Shown: positions 42,176 through 51,209 of the stretch, one piece after another
Numbering within the stretch: the first letter of the stretch is position 1
Layout of the letters: every line of letters starts with the position of its first letter
DNA from: Pseudomonadota bacterium
GTDB lineage: Bacteria; Pseudomonadota; Alphaproteobacteria; Rhizobiales; Devosiaceae
Assembly (NCBI GenBank): GCA_023436745.1
Contig: JAEZHZ010000162.1
Location: 1-55,590 of the forward strand
Reading direction: 5' to 3'
Length of the DNA stretch: 55,590 bases
Notes under the pieces: generated by a model
Seen by the model: the letters and a program-made list of their open reading frames with translations, nothing else
Database searches by the model: none
What the model was told of the DNA's origin: nothing
Translations under genes and position numbers: made by a program

Positions 42176-43242
42176 GCCGGTCTCGCTTCGGATTGGGTGT
42201 CGGATACAGGCTCCCCCGGTTGCGCGGGGAAGCGCTTCATGGTGTCGGTGATCTTGTCCATCAGGCGGCTGCGGCCCATCTCGTAGGCGAGGCCGAGCGC
42301 ACTCTTGTAGCCGATCTCGTCGCTGCCGCCATGTGACTTGATGACGATGCCGTTGAGACCCAGGAACACCCCGCCATTCACCGTGCGCGGGTCCATCTTG
42401 CGGCGCAAGGCGTTCAGCGCACCGGTAGCGAACAGAGCACCGATGCGGCTAAGCAGAGTCGATTTCAGGGCGCTTCGCAGGTAGGTTGCCACCTGCCGCG
42501 CCGTACCCTCAGCCGTCTTCAGGGCGATGTTGCCGACGAAGCCCTCGGTGACCACGACATCTACCGTTCCCTTGCCGATATCGTCGCCCTCGACGAAGCC
42601 GTGATAGGTGAAGCCCTTTCCGCTCGCCTCGCCAAGCAGGCGCCCGGCCTCCTTGATCGAATCAAGTCCCTTCACTTCCTCCGTCCCGACGTTGAGCAGA
42701 CCCACGCTCGGATTCGCATCATCGAACAGGCAACGGGCCAGAGCGGAGCCGAGAATGGCGTAATCGACGAGCTGCTTCGCATCGGCCCCGATGGTCGCTC
42801 CCATATCGAGAACGATGATGTCGCTGCGCAGGGTCGGCCAGATTGCCGCGATCCCCGGGCGGGAGATGCCCTTCATCGGGCGAAGGCAGAACGTGGCCAT
42901 CGCCATCAGCGCGCCGGTGTTGCCACCTGAGATCGCGACGTCCGCTTCTCCGTCGCGCACTGCCTGGATCGCCATCCACATGGAGGAGGTGCCCTTGCCC
43001 TTGCGCAATGCCTGGCTTGGCTTCTCGTCCATGGCGATGACGGTCTCGCAATGGCGAACCGTGCTGGCCGGCTTCAGTGCTGGAAACTCGTCGAGGAGCG
43101 GAAGAATCTGCTCTTCACGGCCGTGGAAGATGAAGCGGATGTTCCGGCGTTCCTTGAGGGCGATGTGAGCGCCATGGATAACTGCACGGGGAGCGTGGTC
43201 GCCACCCATGGCGTCCACGGAGATTGTTATTGCGTCGGTCAT
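42172..43242 (-). CDS. plsX: Phosphate acyltransferase
   Basis: A 356-residue PlsX with ISVDAMGGDHAP at the start, ALRKGKGTSSMWMAI, SGGNTGALMAMA, GLLNVGTEEVKG and GAVFLG-like NGGVFLGLNGIVIKSHGGSD. It makes acyl-phosphate from acyl-ACP for phospholipid synthesis. I start at ATG 43242, before the conserved SVDAMGGD, and reject a longer frame. It is followed without a gap by fabH. Confidence 0.96.
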   Translation of the reverse strand: MTDAITISVDAMGGDHAPRAVIHGAHIALKERRNIRFIFHGREEQILPLLDEFPALKPASTVRHCETVIAMDEKPSQALRKGKGTSSMWMAIQAVRDGEADVAISGGNTGALMAMATFCLRPMKGISRPGIAAIWPTLRSDIIVLDMGATIGADAKQLVDYAILGSALARCLFDDANPSVGLLNVGTEEVKGLDSIKEAGRLLGEASGKGFTYHGFVEGDDIGKGTVDVVVTEGFVGNIALKTAEGTARQVATYLRSALKSTLLSRIGALFATGALNALRRKMDPRTVNGGVFLGLNGIVIKSHGGSDEIGYKSALGLAYEMGRSRLMDKITDTMKRFPAQPGEPVSDTQSEARPA

Positions 43243-43335
43243 TTGCGCCCGTTCTGCCGCCTCTCTATCGGAGGCGCGCCAAGATAGCCCATAGGTGAGT
43301 CGGCGCAACCCCGCAGCTGTCGCCCGGTCCCTGCC

Positions 43336-43869
43336 CTAACGTTCCTTGAGCTTCGACAAAGCGGCGAAGGGACCGGTCTCGCCCGCCTGATCACCCAGGC
43401 CCAGACTCTCGACGCTCTCTCCCTCAAGGCGGGGATAGGGATCAATGGCAAGGGCCAGGGATTCGATCAACAACGCGCTGAGGTCCACCTCGGGTCCATC
43501 GATGTGGTCGGGGAAGTCATCGTCTTCAAGGTCGACGAAGATCTCGGACCCGGGTGCCGGAGCGGTCCCCTTGTCTGCCGGCAGGAACACCCGGTCGATT
43601 TGCTCATCGATCACCTGGGTTACCGGCTGAAAGCTCACCACCGAGGGCTGCACGATCGTGGCATTCAGTCTCCCCTGGGCGCGCAGACCGCCACGCAAGG
43701 GGACTACGGTCAACGAAGCCGCGAAGTGCTCCACCGCGTCCAGCTTGAGAACTGCCGCCAGCTGCTCACGCTGGGCATCGTCCAGGTCGACGTCGACGCT
43801 ACGCCCGCCGGCAGGCAAACGATCGATGCGCACGATTGCGTCAAACAGCGGTTCCTCTCGACGGGTCAT
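43336..43869 (-). CDS. DUF177 (YceD-type) protein
   Basis: A 177-residue protein. The core (LDAVEHFAASLTVVPLRGGLRAQGRLNATIVQPSVVSFQPVTQVIDEQIDRVFLP) fits the DUF177/YceD family, which is linked to 23S rRNA accumulation, and the C-terminus is EVDLSALLIESLALAIDPYPR. The ribosomal protein gene rpmF, adjacent in E. coli, is absent here, as is common in alphaproteobacteria. The ATG overlaps the upstream chaperone gene (ATGA). Confidence 0.85.
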   Translation of the reverse strand: MTRREEPLFDAIVRIDRLPAGGRSVDVDLDDAQREQLAAVLKLDAVEHFAASLTVVPLRGGLRAQGRLNATIVQPSVVSFQPVTQVIDEQIDRVFLPADKGTAPAPGSEIFVDLEDDDFPDHIDGPEVDLSALLIESLALAIDPYPRLEGESVESLGLGDQAGETGPFAALSKLKER

Positions 43870-44393
43870 GACGCTGCCCCGAACTGGATGTTGCCCGCGG
43901 TGATCTGTTCGGGCGATTGAGAGGCGAGTATGGCGTCTTCGGCCAACAGGTACTCGGCGAGTGCGCGCACATGCGGCCCCTCGGCATTGTCGAAGATATT
44001 GCGCGACAGGACCTGCTCGAGCGCCCCGACGTCGTTGGCATCCATCGCAGAGTTGAGCGCGGCCAACAGCCCGAAGAAGATATTGCCCATCTTCTGGATC
44101 TTCTTCGGCACACCAAGGTCGGTGACGCCCATCTCCCGCAACGAGCGATCCATGTCCTTGAAGAATAGGTCGAACACAGCCTGGCTGAACTGCTTCTGCG
44201 GGCCGGTCTCGGCGCGGAGCCGCCGGAACAGCAGCGCCATGTGCAGGCTGATCATGTCGAAGCGGCCAGTCACCGTATCAGGCACCTGCCACTCAGCGTA
44301 GAAACGGGGTTGCCGGGATTGCGCCACAATGGCGCTATAGACGGCGTAAACTGCTTTGGTGGCAGTGTTCCTGCGGAACAGAGACAAGATCAT
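43866..44393 (-). CDS. Ubiquinol-cytochrome c chaperone (CBP3 family)
   Basis: A 175-residue protein with the CBP3 blocks YSAIVAQSRQPRFYAEWQVPDTVTGRFDMISLHMALLFRRL, FDLFFKDMDRSLREMGVTDLGVPKKIQKM and FFGLL. It helps assemble the cytochrome bc1 complex, which implies a respiratory organism. It is divergent from omlA and translationally coupled to the DUF177 gene. Confidence 0.9.
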   Translation of the reverse strand: MILSLFRRNTATKAVYAVYSAIVAQSRQPRFYAEWQVPDTVTGRFDMISLHMALLFRRLRAETGPQKQFSQAVFDLFFKDMDRSLREMGVTDLGVPKKIQKMGNIFFGLLAALNSAMDANDVGALEQVLSRNIFDNAEGPHVRALAEYLLAEDAILASQSPEQITAGNIQFGAAS

Positions 44394-44564
44394 GGGAGGG
44401 CGCCAGGCCTTTCATTGATCCGCCGGCGGGACATAAACCACTGCCGCAGACCATTGCCAGCTTGCCAGAACGACAGGTTGGCAGCTACACATTCCGGCGA
44501 CTGAGAAGGCCGCCACATCGTTGTCGAGCCTATAGTCGAGTGCCATCGGGAAAGTCAATTTCAC

Positions 44565-45002
44565 ATGCTCCTGCGTCCAGTCTCAGCGCCGATCGCCGCG
44601 GCCCTCGTCGCGCTGACCCTCGCCGCCTGCACAAGCAGCACTTCGTTGATCAGCACCCGCACCCAAGGCTACGAGATTCCGGATACGGCATTGCAGCAGA
44701 TCCGGCCGGGCCAGAGCCAGCAGCTTGTCACCCTGGTGCTCGGCTCGCCCCAATCCACCAACACCTTCGGTGATCAGACTGCATGGTACTATGTCGAAAC
44801 GAAGGTCCGCAGGACCTCCTTCGGCATGACCATGATAGATTCACGCACAGTGGTGGCGGTGTATTTCGACAGGAATGGCAAGGTTATCGACAAGGCCGTA
44901 TATGGCCTGGAAGACGGCAAGACCGTCACGATCGAAACCCGGCGCACACCCTCCTTCGGCGAGGATCGCACCTTCATCGACCAGATCCTGCAGTCGTTCT
45001 AA
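44565..45002 (+). CDS. Outer-membrane assembly lipoprotein, OmlA/BamE family
   Basis: A 145-residue lipoprotein (lipobox LAAC, then TSST). The SmpA/OmlA domain has the signature RPGQSQQLVTLVLGSPQ and AWYYVETKVRR. BamE supports outer-membrane beta-barrel assembly. It is divergent from the CBP3 chaperone gene and followed by a strong terminator. Confidence 0.9.
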   Translation: MLLRPVSAPIAAALVALTLAACTSSTSLISTRTQGYEIPDTALQQIRPGQSQQLVTLVLGSPQSTNTFGDQTAWYYVETKVRRTSFGMTMIDSRTVVAVYFDRNGKVIDKAVYGLEDGKTVTIETRRTPSFGEDRTFIDQILQSF

Positions 45003-45025
45003 GACCCAACACCGAGCACTTGGTG

Positions 45026-45053
45026 AAGCCCCGGACCGTGGTTCGGGGCTTTT
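45026..45053. terminator. Rho-independent terminator between omlA and MFS gene
   Basis: AGCCCCGGAC and GTTCGGGGCT form a ten-pair stem (one G-T pair) with a short loop, followed on the plus strand by TTTT and preceded by AA. It ends omlA, and in the other direction closes the convergent MFS gene. Confidence 0.85.
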
Positions 45054-45054
45054 G

Positions 45055-46254
45055 CTATGCCCGCTGGCTACGAGACCGCATGCTCGACCAGCCCAGCAGC
45101 AGGATTGCCAAGGTCGCCAGTGGGATGGCGAGCATGTTGATCGACTCCCAGCCGATCGTCTGCAGCAACACACCAGAACAGAGCGATGCCACAGCGCTGC
45201 TGCCGAACACCACCTGCTCATTGATGGCCTGCACCCGACTGGCCTCCGACGGACGGTAGGCCGTGCTCAGCATGGCTGTCGACCCTATGAAGCCGAAGTT
45301 CCACCCGACGCCCAACAGGATCAACGCTAAAGTGAAATGAGCGACGGTGATGCCGCTTAGGGCGGCGGCGGCACATCCGATGATCATCAGCAGGCCGATT
45401 GCGGTCACAAGGGGCGCTCCGATCCCGCGGATCACGGCGCCGGTGACGAAGCTCGGCGCGAACATGGCCACCACATGCCACTGGATCGCACCGCTCGCCT
45501 CGGCCGGCGAATGTCCGCACAGGTGGACCATCGCCAGCGGGGCGGCAACCATGATCAGGGTCATCAATGCATAGCTCAGCGCGGCACCGACCATCGGCAG
45601 CACGATCTCCGGCTGCCTCAGAAGCTCGCCGGTGGAGCGCCCCTTCGTCCCATCCAACCCGGGGGTCACGGTGGGGGCCAAGCGCGTGGGAGCAAGCGCG
45701 AGGATCGAGAGAACCGACAGACAGCCGATAACGAGGAAGCTGGCGGCATACTCGGCACCTGGAATCCAGTTGCGCGCCAGTGAGCCCAGTTGCGGGCCGA
45801 AGAACCCGGCCGCCACCCCGCCGAACAGGACCCACGAGATGGCGCGGCTCTTGAGGTCGGGGGCAACACTGTCAGCCGCTGCGAACCGGACCTGCTGCAG
45901 GAAGGCGCCGGATACGCCCACCAACGCCAGTGCGGCTGCAAACAGGTAGAAGTTGCCAATGACCAGCGCCAGAGCCGCCAAGAGCGAGGCGGGGATACCC
46001 AGAGCAGCGCCGAGCTGCAGTCCGCGGGTGCGACCAAGCCGGTAGATCAGCATGGTCGCCGAAGACGTGGCGAGGGCCAGCCCCACGATCATAGCCGTGA
46101 CCGGCACGGTTGCGAGAGATGGGTCAGGCGCCAAGCGTACGGCGGCGAGCGCGCCGACAGTCATGACGATAGATGAATTCGACCCGCCCAACGCCTGGAC
46201 AACGGCCAGCAGACCGATGTTGCGCACGGACTCTCGGGAAGACGGCTGGCTCAT
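45055..46254 (-). CDS. MFS transporter
   Basis: A 399-residue carrier with about 12 membrane helices in two sets of six. The loop after helix 2 (YRLGRTRGLQLGAALG) resembles the MFS G-x-x-x-D/G-R-x-G-R signature, and VGWNFGFIGSTAMLSTAYRPSEASRVQ is typical of a bacterial MFS subgroup annotated only as such. The substrate is unknown. It begins 64 bp upstream of the nusB stop on the same strand order but is probably a separate unit. Confidence 0.85.
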   Translation of the reverse strand: MSQPSSRESVRNIGLLAVVQALGGSNSSIVMTVGALAAVRLAPDPSLATVPVTAMIVGLALATSSATMLIYRLGRTRGLQLGAALGIPASLLAALALVIGNFYLFAAALALVGVSGAFLQQVRFAAADSVAPDLKSRAISWVLFGGVAAGFFGPQLGSLARNWIPGAEYAASFLVIGCLSVLSILALAPTRLAPTVTPGLDGTKGRSTGELLRQPEIVLPMVGAALSYALMTLIMVAAPLAMVHLCGHSPAEASGAIQWHVVAMFAPSFVTGAVIRGIGAPLVTAIGLLMIIGCAAAALSGITVAHFTLALILLGVGWNFGFIGSTAMLSTAYRPSEASRVQAINEQVVFGSSAVASLCSGVLLQTIGWESINMLAIPLATLAILLLGWSSMRSRSQRA

Positions 46255-46317
46255 ACAATGGCTCCGCAGACGCCATCCATAGCCGCGCCGTATCCCGGCT
46301 GCAATGTCGCCGGGTGT

Positions 46318-46800
46318 CTACACGTCACTGCCGGCGTGGCGAGCCATGGCGTCGAGGGTGGCATTGACGAGGCCCGTGGCATCGTCGTCATAGAACGCCT
46401 TTGCGACGTCGACATACTCGGTGATGACTACCCGAGCCGGAATGTCCTTGCGGCGCAGAAGCTCGAACGCTGCCGCCCGCAGTATGGCGCGCAGAGTGGC
46501 GTCAATGCGGTCCACTGGCCAGTTGTCAGCCAGCGCCTTGTCGACGGACGGGTCAATATCGAGCTGGTACCGGGCTACACCGGTCACGATCTGGCGGAAG
46601 AAATCCGCGTCCGCAGGCAGATACTGCTCGCCCTCGATCTCCCTTCCAAGATGAAACGCACCGAACTGCGCCAGAGTGTCCTCAAGGGTCTGGTGGCCGA
46701 TGTCCATCTGATAGAGCGCCTGCACCGCAGCCAATCGCGCGGCTCCGCGCTGGTTGGCGGGCCTATTGACGGAGGGATCGCGTCGGGGGGCTTGCGACAT
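46318..46800 (-). CDS. nusB: Transcription antitermination factor NusB
   Basis: A 160-residue NusB. The helical core begins RGAARLAAVQALYQMDIGHQTLEDTL; WPVDRIDATLRAILRAAAFELL and ITEYVDVAKAFYDDDATGLVNATLDAMAR match the family. It supports antitermination of rRNA operons. Its ATG shares one base with the ribH TAA, the normal ribH-nusB coupling. Confidence 0.95.
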   Translation of the reverse strand: MSQAPRRDPSVNRPANQRGAARLAAVQALYQMDIGHQTLEDTLAQFGAFHLGREIEGEQYLPADADFFRQIVTGVARYQLDIDPSVDKALADNWPVDRIDATLRAILRAAAFELLRRKDIPARVVITEYVDVAKAFYDDDATGLVNATLDAMARHAGSDV

Positions 46801-47273
46801 TAATCGTTCAACTTCGCTTTGATAGCCGCGAGCGACAGCGCCGCGCGGGCGGCGTCACCGCCGCGGTCATGATCTTCTGGCCGGGTACCGGCCTGTGCCT
46901 GCTCTTCGCTTTCAACGACAAGCAACCCAATACCAAGCGGCACGGCATCGCCGACCGAGAGATCGACAAGCGCACGCACACTCTGGCTGATAATGGCATC
47001 GGGGTGCCCGGAATGGCTACGAACAACGCAACCAAGCGCGATGTAGCCGTCGAAATCGCGTGCGTCCAGAGCCATGGCTACAGCCGTTGGCAGTTCCAGG
47101 GCACTCGGCACCCTGATTGTCTCATGTGTTGCTCCCGCTGCATCGAGAGCGGCAACGGCGCCCCGGTGCAACTCATCGGCGAGATCGGGAAGTTCCCGGG
47201 CTTCGACGATGAGGAAGTGATAACCGTCGGCAGAGCCGGGCTCGATCTCAAAACGGGCTGCGTGAGAATCCAT
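46800..47273 (-). CDS. ribH: RibH (lumazine synthase) homologue with altered active site
   Basis: The 157-residue protein aligns end to end with alphaproteobacterial RibH and sits in the standard place before nusB. Key positions differ. The substrate-stacking aromatic of EARFY is EL (27-28). VPGALE is VPSALE (Ser 57). The phosphate and pyrimidine loop RGETYHFD is RSHSGHPD (85-92), keeping only Arg and the catalytic His (His 90). The NGILTVEN block is GIGLLVVES. The D-K-G-G motif is D-R-G-G (137-139). It may be inactive or changed in function. ribD and ribE, usually found between nrdR and ribH, are absent. Confidence 0.8.
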   Translation of the reverse strand: MDSHAARFEIEPGSADGYHFLIVEARELPDLADELHRGAVAALDAAGATHETIRVPSALELPTAVAMALDARDFDGYIALGCVVRSHSGHPDAIISQSVRALVDLSVGDAVPLGIGLLVVESEEQAQAGTRPEDHDRGGDAARAALSLAAIKAKLND

Positions 47274-47365
47274 ATGCGCAAGGGCCTCTGCTGGAGCGGA
47301 CTATACCGCCACAACGGTCCAGCAGACCATTAGTCCCCGTCAGCTTCCACAGCAACAGAGCGGCC

Positions 47366-47842
47366 TCAGCCGTCGTCATCAATGGTCGTCTGGTCCTCGG
47401 CCAACTCGGCCAGAAAGCTGCGGAAATCGTCGGCGGCCGAGAAGTTGCGGTAGACCGAGGCGAAGCGGACGAAGGCCACATCGTCCAGGTTCTTGAGACC
47501 ATCCATTACATACTGGCCAATCTGCTCGGAGGTGACTTCGACTTCGCCAAGGCTCTCGAGTTGGCGAACCACCCCCGAGATCATCCGCTCAACCCGCTCC
47601 GGCTCCACCTGGCGCTTGCGCAGCGCAGTGTAGACAGATCGAGCCAGCTTCTCGCGATCGAAGGGGACCTTGCGTCCGGACTTCTTTACCACGGTGAGAT
47701 CGCGCAACTGCACGCGTTCGAAGGTTGTAAAGCGGCCGCCGCAGGCGTTGCACACGCGGCGGCGCCGGATCGCGCCCGAATCCTCCGTCGGGCGCGAGTC
47801 CTTCACCTGGGTGTCGTCATTGCCGCAGTACGGGCAGCGCAT
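47366..47842 (-). CDS. nrdR: Transcriptional repressor NrdR
   Basis: A 158-residue regulator. The zinc ribbon MRCPYCGNDDTQVKDSR...RRRRVCNACGGRF (split here) is followed by an ATP-cone domain (VVKKSGRKVPFDREKLARSVYTALRKR). It represses ribonucleotide reductase genes in response to nucleotides. It lies 19 bp after glyA, the common order in this group. Confidence 0.95.
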   Translation of the reverse strand: MRCPYCGNDDTQVKDSRPTEDSGAIRRRRVCNACGGRFTTFERVQLRDLTVVKKSGRKVPFDREKLARSVYTALRKRQVEPERVERMISGVVRQLESLGEVEVTSEQIGQYVMDGLKNLDDVAFVRFASVYRNFSAADDFRSFLAELAEDQTTIDDDG

Positions 47843-47861
47843 TGTCTCAATTCACCTGCGT

Positions 47862-49163
47862 TCAGCTGTAGATCGGGAAGCGGGCGGTCAGCGCCTTCAC
47901 CTTTTCGCGCACCGCCGCTTCGACGGCGGTATTGCCCTCGTCGGAGTTCGCTTCGCGCAAACCGTCGAGCACCTCCACGATGAGGCCACCGATCTCCTGG
48001 AACTCGGCCACGCCGAAGCCGCGGGTGGTACCCGCCGGAGTGCCGAGACGAATCCCGGAGGTCACGAAGGGCTTCTCCGGATCGAACGGAATGCCGTTCT
48101 TGTTGGTGGTGATGAAGGCACGTCCCAGCGCCTGCTCGGCACGCTTGCCTGTGGCGTTCTTTGGCCTGAGATCGACCAGCATCAGGTGGTTGTCGGTGCC
48201 TCCGGAGACGATGTCGAGCCCCCGGGACTTCAACGTCTCGGCAAGGGCACGGGCGTTGTCCACGACCTGGCGGGCATAGACCTTGAACTCCGGCTGAAGC
48301 GCTTCCTTGAAGGCGACGGCCTTGGCGGCGATGACGTGCATGAGCGGGCCACCCTGCAGCCCCGGAAACACCGCCGAGTTGACCTTCTTCGCAATATCCT
48401 CGTCGTTGGTGAGGATCATGCCGCCACGGGGGCCACGCAGCGACTTGTGGGTCGTGGTGGTGACCACATGGGCGTGCGGCACCGGGGACGGATGGACACC
48501 ACCGGCAACAAGGCCCGCGATGTGGGCCATGTCCACCATCAGGTAAGCGCCAATGGAATCAGCGATCTCGCGGAAGCGCTTCCAGTCCCAGATGCGGGAG
48601 TAAGCGGTGCCACCGGCGAGGATGAGCTTGGGCTTATGCTCGTGCGCCTTGCGCTCTACCTCGTCCATGTCGAGCAGGTGGTCGTCCTGGCGCACTCCGT
48701 AGGACACGACGTTGAACCACTTGCCGCTCATGTTGACGGGCGAGCCGTGAGTCAGGTGCCCACCGGAGTTGAGATCCAGCCCCATGAAGGTGTCACCCGG
48801 CTGCAGCAGCGCCAGGAACACGGCCTGGTTCATCTGCGAACCGGAGTTGGGCTGGACATTGGCGAACTGGGCGCCGAACAGCTGCTTGGCGCGCTCGATG
48901 GCGAGGGTCTCGGCGACATCGACGAACTGGCAGCCGCCGTAATAGCGCTTGCCGGGGTAACCCTCTGCGTACTTGTTGGTCATGATCGAGCCCTGCGCCT
49001 CGAGCACGGCGCGGGAGACGATGTTCTCCGAGGCGATCAGTTCGATCTCGTGCTGCTGGCGGCCGAGTTCGTCGTGGATCGCGGCGGCGATTTCGGGATC
49101 GCTTTCAGCCAGGGTGTTGGTGAAAAAGTGGGGGAACAGCGGGAGTGACGTGGCAGCGCTCAT
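47862..49163 (-). CDS. glyA: Serine hydroxymethyltransferase
   Basis: A 433-residue PLP enzyme with QHEIELIASENIVSRAVLEAQGS, NKYAEGYPGKRYYGGCQFVD and the PLP lysine in VVTTTTHKSLRGPRGGMIL. It interconverts serine and glycine while charging tetrahydrofolate. ATG 49163 is a normal start. The 245 bp upstream, up to the DUF6898 gene, holds no gene that I can support and probably carries the glyA promoter and leader. Confidence 0.97.
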   Translation of the reverse strand: MSAATSLPLFPHFFTNTLAESDPEIAAAIHDELGRQQHEIELIASENIVSRAVLEAQGSIMTNKYAEGYPGKRYYGGCQFVDVAETLAIERAKQLFGAQFANVQPNSGSQMNQAVFLALLQPGDTFMGLDLNSGGHLTHGSPVNMSGKWFNVVSYGVRQDDHLLDMDEVERKAHEHKPKLILAGGTAYSRIWDWKRFREIADSIGAYLMVDMAHIAGLVAGGVHPSPVPHAHVVTTTTHKSLRGPRGGMILTNDEDIAKKVNSAVFPGLQGGPLMHVIAAKAVAFKEALQPEFKVYARQVVDNARALAETLKSRGLDIVSGGTDNHLMLVDLRPKNATGKRAEQALGRAFITTNKNGIPFDPEKPFVTSGIRLGTPAGTTRGFGVAEFQEIGGLIVEVLDGLREANSDEGNTAVEAAVREKVKALTARFPIYS

Positions 49164-49408
49164 CGGGCGATTACCTCGCGAGAGACAGAAAGGAAGGGCT
49201 TGGCGGTGGCTGTATCATGCCAGCGAAGGCAATGCCACGGGGCGGATGGACCTGGAGAAAGCATGGGGCTCCCCTGAGTTGCGGATGGGTGCCCAGGCGA
49301 GCGGCATTACACGGGTCGCGTTCCCCGATGGTGTCCCATCTCTTCTCGCCAGTCGCGCGAACATCCCAATTATGGACCATGTGCGCGTCGAGGAAAAGGG
49401 GCGGCGGG

Positions 49409-49636
49409 TCAGGCAAACTTTCCGGAGGGCGGCCGAGGACCGGACGAAGACGGCGCCGCCTCGGTCTCTCCGAGCTTGCGTCTCAGCTTCGCCATGGCGA
49501 GCTGCTGCATCTGGATAGGAGTAGCAACGACCGGAGCCACGACGACGACCTCGACGCCGGTATCGGCATCGATCGCAGAGACCCGCATCTGCTGGCCGAC
49601 CTGGATGAACTCGAAAAAGACCTCGCCGCCTGCCAT
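49409..49636 (-). CDS. DUF6898 family small protein
   Basis: A 75-residue protein with the family pattern GGEVFFEFIQVGQQMRVSAIDADTGVEVVVVAP followed by MQQLAMAKLRRKL. It is a small all-alphaproteobacterial family without known role. ATG 49636 follows GGGGAG. It lies 94 bp after the L,D-transpeptidase gene. Confidence 0.8.
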   Translation of the reverse strand: MAGGEVFFEFIQVGQQMRVSAIDADTGVEVVVVAPVVATPIQMQQLAMAKLRRKLGETEAAPSSSGPRPPSGKFA

Positions 49637-49729
49637 GGCTTCTCCCCTTCCCCAAGGCTAGCGCATGCAGGCTCGGAGGGAAAGACGGCCGGCCGCATGG
49701 GGGCGACCTGCCACTGATCGTGCCAACCG

Positions 49730-50989
49730 TCAGGCCTCGAAGGTGACCTTGCCCTGGGCGTCGAAGTTGTAGACGTCGTCACGGAAGCTGACCGTGCCCT
49801 GACGGTTAGCCCAGGCGGTGATGTAGGTCGTGTGGATCGGCACACGCGCCTTGCACTCGACGTCGAGACGCTGCAGCGAGGCAAAGGTCGAGTCGACCCT
49901 GGACTGATCCCAATCGCCATTGTCGCGCAGCAGCCAGCTGACCAGCTGGTTCACACCATCGACGCGGACGCAGCCGGAGGAGTGGAAACGCGAGTTCTCG
50001 CCGAACAGCGCCTTCGTCGGCGTGTCGTGCAGGTAGCAGTCGTAGGGATTGTAGAAGTTGATCTTGCAGTGGCCCATCGAATTGGCCGCACCGGGCTCCT
50101 GCCGGTACATGTAGTTCACCTGCGCATCGGTGATGTTGGCCCAGTCGATGGTCTGCGGGTCGACCTTTTGCCCCGAGCCGTCATAGATGAAGATATTCTG
50201 CTCGGTGAGGTAGTTGGGGTTCTCGAGCATGTACTTGGTGAGGTCCTGGCGGACCAGCGACTTCGGGACGTGCCAATAGGGATTGAAATTGATCTGGCTG
50301 ATATTGCTGGCCATGATCGGCGTAGCGCGGTCAACGCGACCCACGACAGCGGTGTGACGCTGCTCGACCATGCCGTTGTTAACCGCTTCAATGGTCGCTG
50401 CGGGAATGTTGACCACAACATAGCGCGGGCTGATCTTGGCAGCGATATTCTGAACGCGGGTGTAGTTCAGGTAGAGCTGCTGCAGGCGCTGCTGAGCCGG
50501 CACGTTCATGGCGTACCACGTGGCTTCGTCTACCTGGCCGTTCATGACCAGGCCGTGGCGGGCCTGGAAGGTGCGCACTCCTCGATCGGTATCTGCATCG
50601 AACAGGTCGTTGATGCGCTCGACCCATGCCATGTCGCCGGACGAGATCAGGCGGCGCTTGAGCTGGATTACGGACGGCTTGGAATTGCCGAGAACGAGAC
50701 CGTAGGCTTCCTGCGGGATTTCCTCCCAGCCGCCCCGGGCCACGAACGGCTCGTACTGCGAAATGGCGAGTTGCAGGTTGTTCAGCGTGTCGAACGACAG
50801 GATCGGCTCGTTCGTCGCGACAAGCGCTTCGGCAGCGGAGATGTTGCCGGCCTTGTCGGCATCCCGCAGCACCGAGTTGCGCGAGAACATGTCGAACATG
50901 GATTCCTGACCGCGCGACACACCTGCCAAAGCAGCGGAGGCGCCTGCGACAGCCATGGAGCGGAGAAGAGAACGTCTGTTTAGCCGCAT
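49730..50989 (-). CDS. L,D-transpeptidase (YkuD), LdtP-like
   Basis: A 419-residue exported enzyme. The N-terminus MRLNRRSLLRSMAVAGASAAL looks like a twin-arginine signal. A peptidoglycan-binding domain (about 115-165, FDADTDRGVRTFQARHGLVMNGQVDEATW) precedes the YkuD domain with its catalytic Cys in FHSSGCVRVDGV. It crosslinks peptidoglycan through 3-3 bonds. I choose ATG 50989 with AGGTGA upstream. The MarR regulator at 51765 resembles LdtR, which controls such a gene in Liberibacter. Here a nuclease gene lies between them. Confidence 0.9.
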   Translation of the reverse strand: MRLNRRSLLRSMAVAGASAALAGVSRGQESMFDMFSRNSVLRDADKAGNISAAEALVATNEPILSFDTLNNLQLAISQYEPFVARGGWEEIPQEAYGLVLGNSKPSVIQLKRRLISSGDMAWVERINDLFDADTDRGVRTFQARHGLVMNGQVDEATWYAMNVPAQQRLQQLYLNYTRVQNIAAKISPRYVVVNIPAATIEAVNNGMVEQRHTAVVGRVDRATPIMASNISQINFNPYWHVPKSLVRQDLTKYMLENPNYLTEQNIFIYDGSGQKVDPQTIDWANITDAQVNYMYRQEPGAANSMGHCKINFYNPYDCYLHDTPTKALFGENSRFHSSGCVRVDGVNQLVSWLLRDNGDWDQSRVDSTFASLQRLDVECKARVPIHTTYITAWANRQGTVSFRDDVYNFDAQGKVTFEA

Positions 50990-51209
50990 CAAGTCACCTG
51001 AAACGAATCCTGCCGAAGCAGAATGCACTTACCACCGGTCATCCCCTGCCCCAATGCAGTCAAGTGCATGTGAAGCCAGGCAGGAGTTCATCAACCATCA
51101 GATTAGACGGGAATGGTTTCCACCCCGTAATCATGGCGGGGGTGCTTGTGGTTTGCGGCAGAAATGCGGAGCGGGACCGCTTCCACCACATCGCCGCCGC
51201 CCGGTGTGT

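Noticed and set aside
47670..49148. A 492-codon plus-strand open frame opposite glyA
   Set aside because: The minus strand codes for an intact serine hydroxymethyltransferase; the antisense product has no recognisable motif.
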